Shown here: positions 1 through 7,823 of the stretch, one piece after another | Position numbering within the stretch: the stretch's first letter is position 1 | How the letters are laid out: each line of letters begins with the position of its first letter | NCBI GenBank assembly: GCA_017635395.1 | Contig: JAGBLN010000023.1 | Coordinates: 1-39,734, forward strand | Source: Lachnospiraceae bacterium | GTDB taxonomy: Bacteria; Bacillota; Clostridia; Lachnospirales; Lachnospiraceae | Length of the DNA: 39,734 nucleotides | Reading direction: 5' to 3' | The notes under the pieces: model-generated | What the model saw: the letters and a program-made list of their open reading frames with translations, nothing else | The model's database searches: none | What the model was told of the DNA's origin: nothing | Made by a program: the position numbers and the translations under genes

Positions 1-59
1 ACATACTGAATTGCATCCAGCTTAAACTGTTTGTCGTGTTGTTTGTTTTTACGTGGCAT
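1..59 (-). CDS. IS3-family transposase OrfA, N-terminal fragment
   Basis: Only the first 19 codons are inside the window. They read MPRKNKQHDKQFKLDA and so on, a short basic start typical of the helix-turn-helix OrfA subunit of IS3-family transposases, which binds the terminal repeats and is normally joined to the DDE catalytic subunit OrfB by programmed frameshifting. The ATG is complementary to positions 57-59 and is preceded by a strong AGAGGAGG ribosome binding site (about 68-76). The gene continues off the left edge, so it cannot be said whether the element is intact. The call rests on a short stretch of protein and could be another small basic protein, but the terminal repeat motif just upstream supports it. 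Confidence 0.55.
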   Translation of the reverse strand, partial: MPRKNKQHDKQFKLDAIQY

Positions 60-89
60 AATGAGTTCCTCCTCTTTGGATATAGTACA
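1..89 (-). mobile_element. IS3-family (IS150-like) element, one end only
   Basis: The left edge of the window holds the upstream end of an insertion sequence whose body lies outside. On the minus strand the tip reads TGTACTATATCC (positions 89 to 78), which has the TGTACT-type start known from IS150-group IS3 elements, followed 18 bp later by the start of an OrfA-like transposase gene. The other inverted repeat and the target duplication are not visible, so the exact boundary at 89 is an inference from the terminal motif. Confidence 0.45.
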
Positions 90-116
90 ATTTTTTAGGA
101 GAAATCTCATTTTAAT

Positions 117-320
117 TTGAACTATTTATATACTAACAGCACTATGACCTACAGAAGGAAAAAGGTTGTACTTGAGGCAATAATGGAAGATGGTGAGTAT
201 GCCGTAGGATATGACGGCAGGTGGTATAGGAGCTTCGGTGAGTTCTGTCAGAAAGCAGAGATAGATAAAGTTAAGTTTACAAGTGTGTATGATGAATTCC
301 GTGATGTGGAGGTGGAGTGA
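117..320 (+). CDS. small hypothetical protein, first gene of accessory cassette
   Basis: I do not recognise this 67-residue protein. It has no signal peptide or membrane segment; the middle holds a WYRSFGEF aromatic patch and the C-terminus is acidic (ending VEVE). The open frame begins after a stop at 96-98. A TTG at 117 is the first possible start, with an AGGAG element (97-101) that is rather far upstream; the ATG at 144 has no visible ribosome binding site, so the start is uncertain. Its TGA (318-320) overlaps the ATG of the next gene by one base, which indicates translational coupling and argues that it is a real gene. The nearby insertion sequence end (about 89) may have removed its native promoter. 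Confidence 0.5.
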   Translation: MNYLYTNSTMTYRRKKVVLEAIMEDGEYAVGYDGRWYRSFGEFCQKAEIDKVKFTSVYDEFRDVEVE

Positions 321-1168
321 TGAGAGAGAATGAGTTTGCAAGAGGATTCGAGGATCCGGTAAGCAAGTGTGAGAGCAATCGCTTAATGGAGGTTTTTGAA
401 AGCGACAAGGCCAGATACGAAGAATATGAGGAACTGCTGCTTAGACGCGACCAGCTTTGCCGGGAGGCCGGATCATATGCAACGGCTTATAAAGCGGAAT
501 TCGGCGACATGCTTACGGAAAATTTTAAGCTGAAGGTCGAGTGTATAAAGAAGAAAAAGACCATCAGCTACTGCCGAAGGAGAATGAACAGGGGACTTCC
601 GATAGATGCTGAAAGGATGAATGTCGAAATCGCTGAGGAAATGAAACTGTATTATTTACAGCTTAAGGAATTGATGGCGGAAACCAAGGAGGCAAAGGAA
701 GCCGGAAATGTCGGACAATACAGATATAACCGTGCCAAGAAAATTTATAGAAGGCTGGCAAAGCTGATCCATCCGGATATAAATAAGCTGACAGCTGAAA
801 ATGATGATTTAAAGGCACTTTGGGACAGGATCGTTGATGCTTATCACCACAGCGATATAGATGAATTGAATAATCTTGAAGCCTTAGTATACAAGGCACT
901 GGAAGATCTTGGGGCGGACGATTTTGAACCGGATTTCAGTAATATAGAGGAGCGTATAGAACGCGTGGAACAGCAGATCAACGAGATACTGAACACGGAG
1001 CCTTATATATACGGTGAGCTTCTTAATGATGAGGAAAAAAAGAAGGAATATATTGAACAGCTTAAAGCTGAACATGCGGATTATGAACAGTATCTGGTTC
1101 TGTTAACCAATGCACTTGATGAAATGCTTCGCGAGGGAGGCGTTAAGGTTGTATGGAAAATGAACTGA
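320..1168 (+). CDS. coiled-coil protein with internal J-domain-like HPD module
   Basis: A 282-residue soluble, highly charged protein. Residues about 15-130 are mostly heptad-like helix. The segment IYRRLAKLIHPDIN, with H151-P152-D153, matches helix II plus the HPD loop of J-domains, the motif by which DnaJ-type proteins stimulate the ATPase of Hsp70; a helix III-like stretch follows (about 158-185), then another coil. The usual J-domain start (DYYEVLGV-like) is absent, so this is a divergent or partial J-module. The start at 320 is chosen over the GTG at 317 because ATG directly follows GGAGGTGGAG (about 309-316) and overlaps the preceding stop. The 3' end overlaps the HIRAN gene by 16 bp. 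Likely role (inference): recruiting Hsp70 to a specific client or complex. No hsp70 gene is visible in the window. Confidence 0.65.
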   Translation: MRENEFARGFEDPVSKCESNRLMEVFESDKARYEEYEELLLRRDQLCREAGSYATAYKAEFGDMLTENFKLKVECIKKKKTISYCRRRMNRGLPIDAERMNVEIAEEMKLYYLQLKELMAETKEAKEAGNVGQYRYNRAKKIYRRLAKLIHPDINKLTAENDDLKALWDRIVDAYHHSDIDELNNLEALVYKALEDLGADDFEPDFSNIEERIERVEQQINEILNTEPYIYGELLNDEEKKKEYIEQLKAEHADYEQYLVLLTNALDEMLREGGVKVVWKMN

Positions 1169-1548
1169 CAGTTGGAAAAGAAAATATGATATCCCTGGTG
1201 ACGGACAATCCGCTGGGAGAATTGATAAAACCGCTTGCGCACGAAATACTGCTTTTTGATTCCTATGTGGCGGGTACATCTCATATAAAGGATGAGTCGG
1301 TCTTTGATGAGATCAGGGAAGGGGATGTTCTCGTACTTCAAAGGGAGCCTGAAAACCGTTTTGATGAAAATGCTATTCTCGTACTTGATGAAAAGAAGAG
1401 GAAGCTTGGATATATCCCCGAAAAGGATAATGTCGTTTTTACAAGGCTTATGGATGCCGGCAAGTATCTGACGGCTAAAGTAAATTATTATGAGCCTAAG
1501 GGAGTATTTAAGCAGATAAACATTAGCATATATCTGGTGGATTTTTGA
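1153..1548 (+). CDS. HIRAN domain protein
   Basis: A 131-residue protein that is mostly one HIRAN domain (residues about 30-131). The visible marks are LLFDSYVAGTSHIKD at the start of the domain, the conserved REPENRFDENAILVLD segment, and KLGYIPEKDN. HIRAN domains in HLTF/Rad5 bind free 3' ends of DNA; stand-alone bacterial versions are common in accessory loci but their partners are mostly unknown. The start ATG lies inside the end of the J-like gene (16 bp overlap) and a GGGAGG element sits about 11 bp upstream. Together with the genes on both sides it forms one transcription unit ending at the terminator at 2242-2290. A role in sensing damaged or foreign DNA is inference only. Confidence 0.85.
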   Translation: MENELTVGKENMISLVTDNPLGELIKPLAHEILLFDSYVAGTSHIKDESVFDEIREGDVLVLQREPENRFDENAILVLDEKKRKLGYIPEKDNVVFTRLMDAGKYLTAKVNYYEPKGVFKQINISIYLVDF

Positions 1549-1567
1549 AAATACTAATGGTGGGATA

Positions 1568-2215
1568 ATGAATAAAAGTGAGTTGTATAAAAAAGCAAAA
1601 AAATACAGAAGCGATGGAAGGTCTGCGGAGGCCTACAAATATTTTTTGGAAGCTGCCCTGACGGAAGATGACGGCTATGCGATGTATGAGCTGGGGGATA
1701 TGTATTTGGATGGGGAATATGTTCGTTGTGATCATGCTAAGGCCGGACATTATTTTGGCATGGCTTATGATAAGGGTGCAGATATTCCAAGATTTGTTTT
1801 AATTATAGCGGCAAATTACTGGGAGCTGAAAGCTCTTGAAGATAAAAAAGAATGCCCGGAAGTAAACGTTTCACGTAATGAGGATTTTCAAAATGCGGTC
1901 CGTTTTTACAGAATAGCAGCTGAACGCGGGGAAAGCTTTGCATACGATTGTCTGGGCGCCTTATATTTTAAAATTGATGAATATGAGAATGCTTTTGAAT
2001 ACCTTAAGAAGACAGACGGTAGAAATCCATGTGGTCTGTATTATCTTGGCAGGCTCTATGAGGAAGGGATGGGAGTGGAGCCTGACATAGAGATGGCTAT
2101 ATCCAACTATAAAAAAGCGATTAAGCTGGGACAATTGTCCGAAACGGAATATGATGTGGCAGATGAGTATGCCGGTAATGCAATTCGGCGTCTTGAGGAG
2201 CTTGGCGTGATGTAA
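1568..2215 (+). CDS. Sel1-like repeat protein
   Basis: A 215-residue soluble protein built of Sel1-like (SLR/TPR-related) helical repeats. Typical signatures are AMYELGDMYLDGEYV with KAGHYFGMAYDKG (about 38-70), AERGESFAYDCLGALYF (about 118-135), and YYLGRLYEEGMGV with AISNYKKAIKLG (about 158-190). Such repeats form a superhelical scaffold for protein-protein contacts. It starts 19 bp after the HIRAN gene, with GGTGGG upstream of the ATG, and ends just before a strong terminator, so it is the last gene of the J-like/HIRAN/Sel1 unit. It has no signal peptide, so it should act in the cytoplasm. Its partner is probably one of the two preceding products; that is inference. Confidence 0.85.
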   Translation: MNKSELYKKAKKYRSDGRSAEAYKYFLEAALTEDDGYAMYELGDMYLDGEYVRCDHAKAGHYFGMAYDKGADIPRFVLIIAANYWELKALEDKKECPEVNVSRNEDFQNAVRFYRIAAERGESFAYDCLGALYFKIDEYENAFEYLKKTDGRNPCGLYYLGRLYEEGMGVEPDIEMAISNYKKAIKLGQLSETEYDVADEYAGNAIRRLEELGVM

Positions 2216-2241
2216 AATGTGTGTGTCATAATTTTCTCTCG

Positions 2242-2290
2242 AAAAATCGGAGTATGTTATAATAAAGCATATTCCGATTTTTCTTTTTTA
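2242..2290 (+). terminator. intrinsic terminator of the accessory cassette
   Basis: Arms 2242-2256 (AAAAATCGGAGTATG) and 2268-2282 pair over 15 bp with one G-U pair, around an 11-base loop, followed by a CTTTTTT tract. It closes the Sel1 gene 27 bp downstream of its stop. The 3' part of arm one and the loop also hold the promoter of the next gene. Confidence 0.85.
2255..2263 (+). promoter_or_regulatory. extended -10 promoter of the WYL regulator
   Basis: TGTTATAAT is a perfect extended -10 element (TGN plus TATAAT at 2258-2263). No good -35 is seen at the right spacing, as is common for extended -10 promoters. The element lies in the stem and loop of the upstream terminator, about 40 bp before the WYL gene start. 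Confidence 0.6.
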
Positions 2291-2302
2291 GGGGGTGTTG
2301 TC

Positions 2303-3292
2303 ATGCCGAAGGGAACAAAACAGAAATTAAAGCTGTATTATCTGAGCAGGATCATGCTGGAGAAAACCGATGATGAGCATATGATCACTATGCTTGAAAT
2401 CCAAAAAGAACTTGAACGTTATGGGGTTACCGCTGACAGGAAAAGTTTATATGATGATCTGGATGCACTTGAAACACTGGGGCTGGAAGTGGTAGGCGAG
2501 AAGATAGGCAAGAACTACTATTACCATGTAGGCGCCAAGCAGTTTGAACTGGCTGAACTGAAGCTGCTGGTAGATGCCATACAGTCGTCCAAATTCATAA
2601 CAGAGAAGAAGTCAAATGAGCTGATAAAAAAGCTTACAGGAATGGTAAGCGAATATGAAGCGGCACAGCTTAAGCGTCAGGTAACTGTGCAGGGCAGAGT
2701 CAAGACCATGAACGAGAGCATCTATTATTCTGTGGATGATGTGCATCGTGCCATAGCGGAAAACCGCCAGATCAGCTTCGAGTATATGAAGTGGACTACA
2801 GATAAAGAACTGGTAAAGCGTCACGAAGAGCCATATGTGTTAAGTCCCTGGGCACTGACCTGGGATGATGAGAATTATTATCTGATAGCATATGATGAAG
2901 AGGCAGACTGCATTAAGCACTTCAGAGTCGATAAGATAAAGAACGTACGCGTTTTGGATGAAAAGAGAGTCGGCAGGACAAAGTTTAAGGAGTTTAATCT
3001 GGCCAAATACTCCAAGATGAATTTCGGGATGTTTAGCGGTGAGGTTGTAAATGTAAGGATTTCTTTTGAGAATAGCATGGCAGGAGTTTTTATCGACCGC
3101 TTCGGAAGGGACATAATGATACATCCGTCAAAGAAGAAAGACTGGTCGGAAATAAATGTCGATGTTGGCATGAGCGACCAGTTCCTGGGATGGATATTTG
3201 CCCTGGGACCGAATGTGAAGATTCTTGGTCCCAAGGCAGTAGTGTCGGCATTCAGGAAGGAACTGGATGAGGCAAGGAAGCTGTATAGTTGA
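2303..3292 (+). CDS. HTH/WYL-domain transcriptional regulator
   Basis: A 329-residue regulator. The N-terminus (about 1-75) is a helix-turn-helix of the HTH_11/DeoR-like type, with TADRKSLYDDLDALETLGL as the recognition part. Residues about 130-215 form a WYL domain (LSPWALTWDDENYYLIAYDE, then a basic RVDKI stretch), an SH3-like fold that binds ligands or nucleic acid ends in many bacterial regulators; the rest resembles the WYL C-terminal extension. The start at 2303 is chosen because GGGGG (2291-2295) stands upstream; a longer in-frame start at 2219 would run through the terminator. WYL regulators often control defence and DNA-damage loci, so regulation of the preceding J-like/HIRAN/Sel1 unit is plausible but inferred. 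Confidence 0.9.
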   Translation: MPKGTKQKLKLYYLSRIMLEKTDDEHMITMLEIQKELERYGVTADRKSLYDDLDALETLGLEVVGEKIGKNYYYHVGAKQFELAELKLLVDAIQSSKFITEKKSNELIKKLTGMVSEYEAAQLKRQVTVQGRVKTMNESIYYSVDDVHRAIAENRQISFEYMKWTTDKELVKRHEEPYVLSPWALTWDDENYYLIAYDEEADCIKHFRVDKIKNVRVLDEKRVGRTKFKEFNLAKYSKMNFGMFSGEVVNVRISFENSMAGVFIDRFGRDIMIHPSKKKDWSEINVDVGMSDQFLGWIFALGPNVKILGPKAVVSAFRKELDEARKLYS

Positions 3293-3447
3293 ATGTTTTT
3301 CCGATATATTCACAGTTATTTGTAAATAAGGATAAGCATATCAGCAAGGCTTTGGATGAGCTGATAAGGTTTATAGAAATGGAAAAGTAGAATAAGGCAT
3401 TCAAAATGGCGGATTTAGCGGTTGCAATAGAGATTATTGTAAGATTA

Positions 3448-3456
3448 TGGTATAAT
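3448..3456 (+). promoter_or_regulatory. extended -10 promoter of phosphoglucomutase gene
   Basis: TGGTATAAT (TGN plus TATAAT at 3451-3456), 48 bp before the start codon. No consensus -35 at 17 bp. The 211-bp stretch 3293-3503 otherwise holds no recognised gene. Confidence 0.6.
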
Positions 3457-3503
3457 GTCTGCTGTGGCTGTTTTATGCAGACGAAAAGAGAGGAGTTTAA
3501 CCT

Positions 3504-5234
3504 ATGAGTTATCGTGAAGCATTTGACCTTTGGATCAGCAGTGATTATTTTGATCAGAAGACTAAGGACGAGCTGCTTGCTATCCGTAATGATGAGAAGG
3601 AAGTAGAGGATCGTTTTTATAAGGAGCTTGAGTTTGGTACCGGTGGACTCAGAGGTGTAATCGGTGCGGGATCTAACCGCATGAATATATATACCGTAAG
3701 GAAGGCTACCCAGGGACTTGCAAACTATATAATAAAGAATGCAGGTGATGAAGGAAAGAAGAAGGGTGTGGCAGTTTCCTATGATAACCGTCGTATGAGC
3801 CCTGAATTTGCTGAAGAGACAGCGCTCTGCCTTTGCGCTAACGGCATCAAGGCTTATGTTTTTGATTCACTCCGTCCTACTCCGGAGCTTTCATATGCAC
3901 TCCGCACACTGGGATGTATTGCCGGTGTAATGGTTACGGCATCACACAATCCCCCTGAGTATAACGGATACAAGGCTTACTGGGAGGATGGTGCACAGGT
4001 TACGCCACCCCACGATACAGGCATTATCGGTGAAGTAAATGCTATCACTGACTATAATGATGTGAAGACTATGGACAGGAAAGCTGCTGAGGAAGCCGGA
4101 CTTTACAATGTCATCGGCAAAGAAATCGATGACAGCTATATGGCTGAGCTTAAGAAGCAGATAATCCACCCTGATGTGATCAAGTCTGTTGCTGATGATA
4201 TAAAGATCGTTTATACGCCTTTCTGCGGAACGGGTAATGTGCCCGTAAGGCGTATACTTGACGAGCTGGGATTCAAGAATGTATATATCGTTCCGGAACA
4301 GGAAAAGCCGGATCCTGATTTTGCAAATCTGGATTATCCTAATCCTGAGGATCCCAAGGCTTTTGAGTCAGCCCTTAAGCTTGCAAAGGAAAAGGATGCC
4401 GATATCGTAATGGCTACAGATCCTGATGCGGACAGACTGGGTATTTATGCCAAGGATACAAAGACCGGGGAGTATGTTCCTTTTACCGGAAATATGTCAG
4501 GCATGCTTATAGCTGAATATATACTCAGGGAGCGTACTGCTACAGGTACCATGCCTGAGAATCCCGCTCTGGTAACAACTATCGTTACCACAAATCTTGC
4601 ACATCCCATCACAAAGGCTTACGGCGTGAAGGAGATAGACGTGCTTACCGGATTCAAGTTCATCGGCGAGCAGATCAAGATCTTCGAAGAGACAGGCTGC
4701 AATAATTATGTATTCGGTCTTGAGGAGTCTTACGGCTGTCTTGCAGGAACACATGCAAGGGATAAGGATGCCGTAGTTGCGGTTATGATGCTGGCTGAGG
4801 TTGCTTCCTATTGCAAGAAGCTTGGTATCACTCTTTGGGATATGATGATCGAATTATATGAGAAATACGGTTATTACAAAGAGTCCCAGTATGCAATTAC
4901 CAAGAAGGGCAAGGAAGGACTTGAAGAGATAGCAAATATGATGGAGAAGCTCCGCAATGATCCGCCTAAGGAATTCGGTGATCTTAAGGTTAAGAAATTC
5001 TATGACTACAAGAAGGAAAAGACCATTGATTTCGAGACCGGAGAAGAAGGAAAAACCGGGCTTCCTGTATCAAATGTGCTTTATTTCGAGCTTGAAAATG
5101 ATTCCTGGTGCTGTGCAAGACCTTCAGGAACAGAGCCTAAGATCAAGTTCTACATGGGTATCAAGGGCGATTCCCTTGATGATGCACAGGCTAAGCTCGA
5201 TGCGCTTACTGATGCTGTAAAGTCAAAAATCTGA
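3504..5234 (+). CDS. pgcA: phosphoglucomutase/phosphomannomutase (phospho-sugar mutase)
   Basis: Cytoplasmic alpha-D-phosphohexomutase of 576 residues, the usual length for the PgcA/PGM2 branch in Firmicutes. It interconverts glucose-6-phosphate and glucose-1-phosphate through a phosphoserine. All family loops are visible: active-site TASHNP with Ser147, metal-binding DPDADR (306-311), the GFKFIGEQIK and EESYGCLAGTHARDKD sugar-specificity region, and the phosphate-binding RPSGTEPKIKFYMG near the C-terminus. A GAGAGGAG ribosome binding site precedes the ATG. It is a single-gene unit with its own extended -10 promoter and a terminator at 5317-5341. Glucose-1-phosphate made here would supply UDP-glucose for the downstream envelope glycan genes. 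The exact sugar preference cannot be told from sequence. Confidence 0.93.
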   Translation: MSYREAFDLWISSDYFDQKTKDELLAIRNDEKEVEDRFYKELEFGTGGLRGVIGAGSNRMNIYTVRKATQGLANYIIKNAGDEGKKKGVAVSYDNRRMSPEFAEETALCLCANGIKAYVFDSLRPTPELSYALRTLGCIAGVMVTASHNPPEYNGYKAYWEDGAQVTPPHDTGIIGEVNAITDYNDVKTMDRKAAEEAGLYNVIGKEIDDSYMAELKKQIIHPDVIKSVADDIKIVYTPFCGTGNVPVRRILDELGFKNVYIVPEQEKPDPDFANLDYPNPEDPKAFESALKLAKEKDADIVMATDPDADRLGIYAKDTKTGEYVPFTGNMSGMLIAEYILRERTATGTMPENPALVTTIVTTNLAHPITKAYGVKEIDVLTGFKFIGEQIKIFEETGCNNYVFGLEESYGCLAGTHARDKDAVVAVMMLAEVASYCKKLGITLWDMMIELYEKYGYYKESQYAITKKGKEGLEEIANMMEKLRNDPPKEFGDLKVKKFYDYKKEKTIDFETGEEGKTGLPVSNVLYFELENDSWCCARPSGTEPKIKFYMGIKGDSLDDAQAKLDALTDAVKSKI

Positions 5235-5254
5235 GAATCGATAAATTAAATTAC

Positions 5255-5270
5255 CGGTGCCACGGCACCG
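5255..5270 (+). other. small GC-rich hairpin after pgcA
   Basis: CGGTGC, loop CACG, GCACCG: a perfect 6-bp hairpin 20 bp after the pgcA stop without a T-tract. It may protect the transcript's 3' end or be chance. Confidence 0.35.
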
Positions 5271-5316
5271 CCCGGATGCAGGATAGTTTCAGACCTGTAA
5301 TGATGAGGGACTTTTG

Positions 5317-5355
5317 GGAGCCGGATCTGTGATCCGGCTCCGTTACTGTTGTTAT
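5317..5355 (+). terminator. terminator after pgcA
   Basis: Perfect 10-bp arms GGAGCCGGAT (5317-5326) and ATCCGGCTCC (5332-5341), 5-base loop, followed by a broken T-rich stretch (GTTACTGTTGTTATT). It separates pgcA from the glycosyltransferase genes. Confidence 0.65.
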
Positions 5356-5378
5356 TTATGTAAGTCCGGAGGACTTTT

Positions 5379-6719
5379 ATGGGAAATATCGGACGTACAA
5401 TCTCATACCTTAAAAGAAACGGGGTAAAGCCTACCTTTTATGCCGTATGGGAGCGTCTTGATCAAAAAAGGAAATATAAATACAGCTATGAGCCGCCTTC
5501 AGAAGAAGAACTTGAGAAACAGAGAAACAAAAAATTCAAGAATGATATAAAGTTTTCCGTAGTTGTTCCTGCTTATGAGACACTGGATGTCTATATGCAG
5601 GATGCCATTCTTTCTGTAATGGAGCAGACATATCAGAATGTCGAGCTGGTCATTGCCGATGCCTCGGAAAGTGATGTTGTGGAAAAGGTAGTAAAAGACT
5701 TCAGCGAACAGTATAAAAATATCGTTTATATCAGGCTGGAAAAGAACGGCGGCATATCAGAGAATACGAATGCAGGCATAGAAATTGCGAGCGGTGATTA
5801 TATAGGGCTTCTTGACCATGATGATGTTTTGACGCCCGATGCCCTGTATCATGTGGCGAGGGAGATTGAAAGGTGCGCTCCTGCAAAACCATATCTGATC
5901 TACAGTGATGAGGATAAGACGGATACAGGAATGGAGCGGTATTATGAGCCTAATATAAAGTGCGACCTGGATGAGGAAATGCTCCATACAAATAATTACA
6001 TATGTCATTTCTCCGTATTCCGGGCAGATATTATAAAAGAGCTGGGATTAAGGGCAGAATTTGACGGAGCCCAGGATTTTGATCTGGTACTCAGGACTGT
6101 GAAGAGGGCTAAGGAAGATGATGCTTTCATTGAAACAATAAAGGGCCAGAATGCCCTTATCAGGCACATTCCCCATGTTCTTTATCATTGGCGCTGCCAT
6201 GAGGCTTCCACTGCGGATAACCCGGAATCCAAAATGTATGCATATGAGGCCGGACGGAGGGCAGTGGAGGATGCGACAGGGCTGACGGTTAGCCATACAA
6301 AGCATGTAGGCTTCTATCATGTTGATTACGGCAATGACATTTTTGAAATCCGTAAGGACATAGCTGCTTTAGGCGGGCCTGTTATCAGGAACAATAAAGT
6401 GGTCGGCGGACTGATGCGCGCGGACGGAACCGTGGTTTTCGGCGGTCTCCATTCAGAGTTCGCGGGCGTGTTAAATAGTGCGACTTTGCAGAGATGTGCA
6501 GATGTGCTGGATATCAGGAATATTCAAGTCCGAAAGGAATACCGTGACCTGTTTAAGAAAGCTACAGGCATAGAGTATGAAAAACGTGGCGAAGTAACTC
6601 TTGACGATGAAAAAGCCGTAAAACTCAGCATGGAATTCTGCAATAGATTGAGGCGCCAGGGCGTTATACTACTATACGATCCGGCGTTTGGGAGAAAAAA
6701 GTATGCAGGCACAGATTAG
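5379..6719 (+). CDS. family 2 glycosyltransferase with N- and C-terminal extensions
   Basis: A 446-residue GT-A fold, inverting family 2 glycosyltransferase. The catalytic domain starts near residue 63 (FSVVVPAYETLD), and carries the nucleotide-binding DAS region and the metal-binding GLLDHDDVLTPDAL (the DxD-like site), followed by YSDEDK and AQDFDLVLR acceptor/base motifs. About 60 residues precede the domain and some 150 follow the part shared with simpler family members. No membrane segment is obvious, so it should work at the inner face of the membrane on a lipid-linked sugar. GGAGG (5367-5371) precedes the ATG. Its end overlaps the next glycosyltransferase by 17 bp. The transferred sugar cannot be inferred; neighbours suggest a rhamnan-like or other surface polysaccharide. 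Confidence 0.88.
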   Translation: MGNIGRTISYLKRNGVKPTFYAVWERLDQKRKYKYSYEPPSEEELEKQRNKKFKNDIKFSVVVPAYETLDVYMQDAILSVMEQTYQNVELVIADASESDVVEKVVKDFSEQYKNIVYIRLEKNGGISENTNAGIEIASGDYIGLLDHDDVLTPDALYHVAREIERCAPAKPYLIYSDEDKTDTGMERYYEPNIKCDLDEEMLHTNNYICHFSVFRADIIKELGLRAEFDGAQDFDLVLRTVKRAKEDDAFIETIKGQNALIRHIPHVLYHWRCHEASTADNPESKMYAYEAGRRAVEDATGLTVSHTKHVGFYHVDYGNDIFEIRKDIAALGGPVIRNNKVVGGLMRADGTVVFGGLHSEFAGVLNSATLQRCADVLDIRNIQVRKEYRDLFKKATGIEYEKRGEVTLDDEKAVKLSMEFCNRLRRQGVILLYDPAFGRKKYAGTD

Positions 6720-7683
6720 CGTAATAATCCCTAATTACAACGGCATAAAGTTTCTGGAGGACTGTGTGGATTCTCTTATGGACCAGACCTTTCACTCCTT
6801 CGAGATAATCCTTGTGGACGACTGTTCCGATGACGGAGCCATGCAGACACTGGAGAAGAAATACCCTGATAACGGTTCCTTTCCCCGTACTCATTATCTT
6901 TACCATGACACAAATTTAGGCTTTGCCAGGTCTGTAAATGACGGAATAGAGGCATCATCAACGGAGTATGTGCTTCTTTTAAATAACGATACAAAGGCTG
7001 ACAGGAACTTTGTGGGCCGCATGTACAAGGCTATAAGCAGTCACAACGATGTTTTTTCGATATCGGCTAAGATGCTTTCCATGAGCAATCCTGACATCAT
7101 GGACGATGCCGGCGACTATTACAGCGCTCTTGGATGGGCCTTTTCCCCTGCTAAGGATAAGCCTGCGTCCATGTATGATAAGGCATCATATGTATTTGCG
7201 GCATGCGGAGGCGCGGCTGTATACAGAAAAGAGGCATTGCTTGCACTGGGAAGCTTTGACAACAGGCATTTCGCATACCTTGAAGACATAGATTTGGGCT
7301 ATAGGGCAAGGCTTTATGGCTGGAAAAATGTTTACCTTCCGGGAGCGTCTGTGCTCCATGCGGGATCCGGCACATCCGGCTCAAGGCATAATAAGTTTAA
7401 GGTCACGCTTTCATCCAGGAATAACATTTACCTGATATATAAGAATATGCCGAACTGGCAGATTCTGCTGAACCTTCCGTTTTTTATAGCGGGTTTTGGC
7501 GTAAAAACGGTTTTTTTTACGATAAAGGGCCTGGGATTGACCTATCTGGGAGGACTTCTTGAGGGGTTCAGGATGTGCAGGAAGGCCGGAAAGAACGCCA
7601 GGGTTGATTTTAAGAGGATACCTGCCGGCAGGATATGGGCTCTTGAAGGAGAGCTTCTGTTAAATATCCTAAGGCGCTTTTAA
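6703..7683 (+). CDS. family 2 glycosyltransferase, rhamnosyltransferase-like
   Basis: A 326-residue GT2 enzyme beginning ISVIIPNYNG, with VDDCSDDG, the LNNDTKADRNF metal-binding region, CGGAAVYRK, and the EDIDLGYR catalytic-base motif followed by HAGSGTSG; this set is typical of the WbbL/RfbF-type rhamnosyltransferases. A hydrophobic amphipathic stretch near residues 255-285 may dock it at the membrane. The start at 6703 is chosen over an upstream TTG (6688) because GGGAG (6690-6694) lies 8 bp before the ATG. It overlaps the preceding gene by 17 bp, so the two are co-translated. The rhamnosyl assignment is a family resemblance, not proof of substrate. Confidence 0.88.
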   Translation: MQAQISVIIPNYNGIKFLEDCVDSLMDQTFHSFEIILVDDCSDDGAMQTLEKKYPDNGSFPRTHYLYHDTNLGFARSVNDGIEASSTEYVLLLNNDTKADRNFVGRMYKAISSHNDVFSISAKMLSMSNPDIMDDAGDYYSALGWAFSPAKDKPASMYDKASYVFAACGGAAVYRKEALLALGSFDNRHFAYLEDIDLGYRARLYGWKNVYLPGASVLHAGSGTSGSRHNKFKVTLSSRNNIYLIYKNMPNWQILLNLPFFIAGFGVKTVFFTIKGLGLTYLGGLLEGFRMCRKAGKNARVDFKRIPAGRIWALEGELLLNILRRF

Positions 7684-7722
7684 GGGCGGCGGCCGGTCAA
7701 AGATGGTTTTATTTTTGTGCAT

Positions 7723-7728
7723 TATAAT
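7723..7728 (+). promoter_or_regulatory. possible -10 element before the initiating transferase
   Basis: A perfect TATAAT about 95 bp upstream of the transferase gene, in the 140-bp space after the previous operon. No convincing -35, so this is a weak call; the leader after it has a short GGTG/CACC hairpin. Confidence 0.35.
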
Positions 7729-7823
7729 GTAAAATAAAAGACGGTGTTTTATGCACCAAAAAGTAATCGGTGCCACGCATATTTACCGGCGGCGGTGCGG
7801 ATTGGGGATAAGAAAAAAATAAT

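Noticed and set aside
126-341. Minus-strand ORF of 71 codons over the first cassette gene
   Set aside because: No ribosome binding site, composition of a shadow frame, and the plus-strand gene is coupled to its neighbour.
3301-3390. Protein-like open stretch after the WYL gene (ending SKALDELIRFIEMEK and a stop)
   Set aside because: It has no start codon in a sensible place and I recognise no family; too short to call a remnant with any confidence.
5255-5270. GC-rich hairpin as the main pgcA terminator
   Set aside because: No T-tract follows; the longer hairpin at 5317-5341 fits better.
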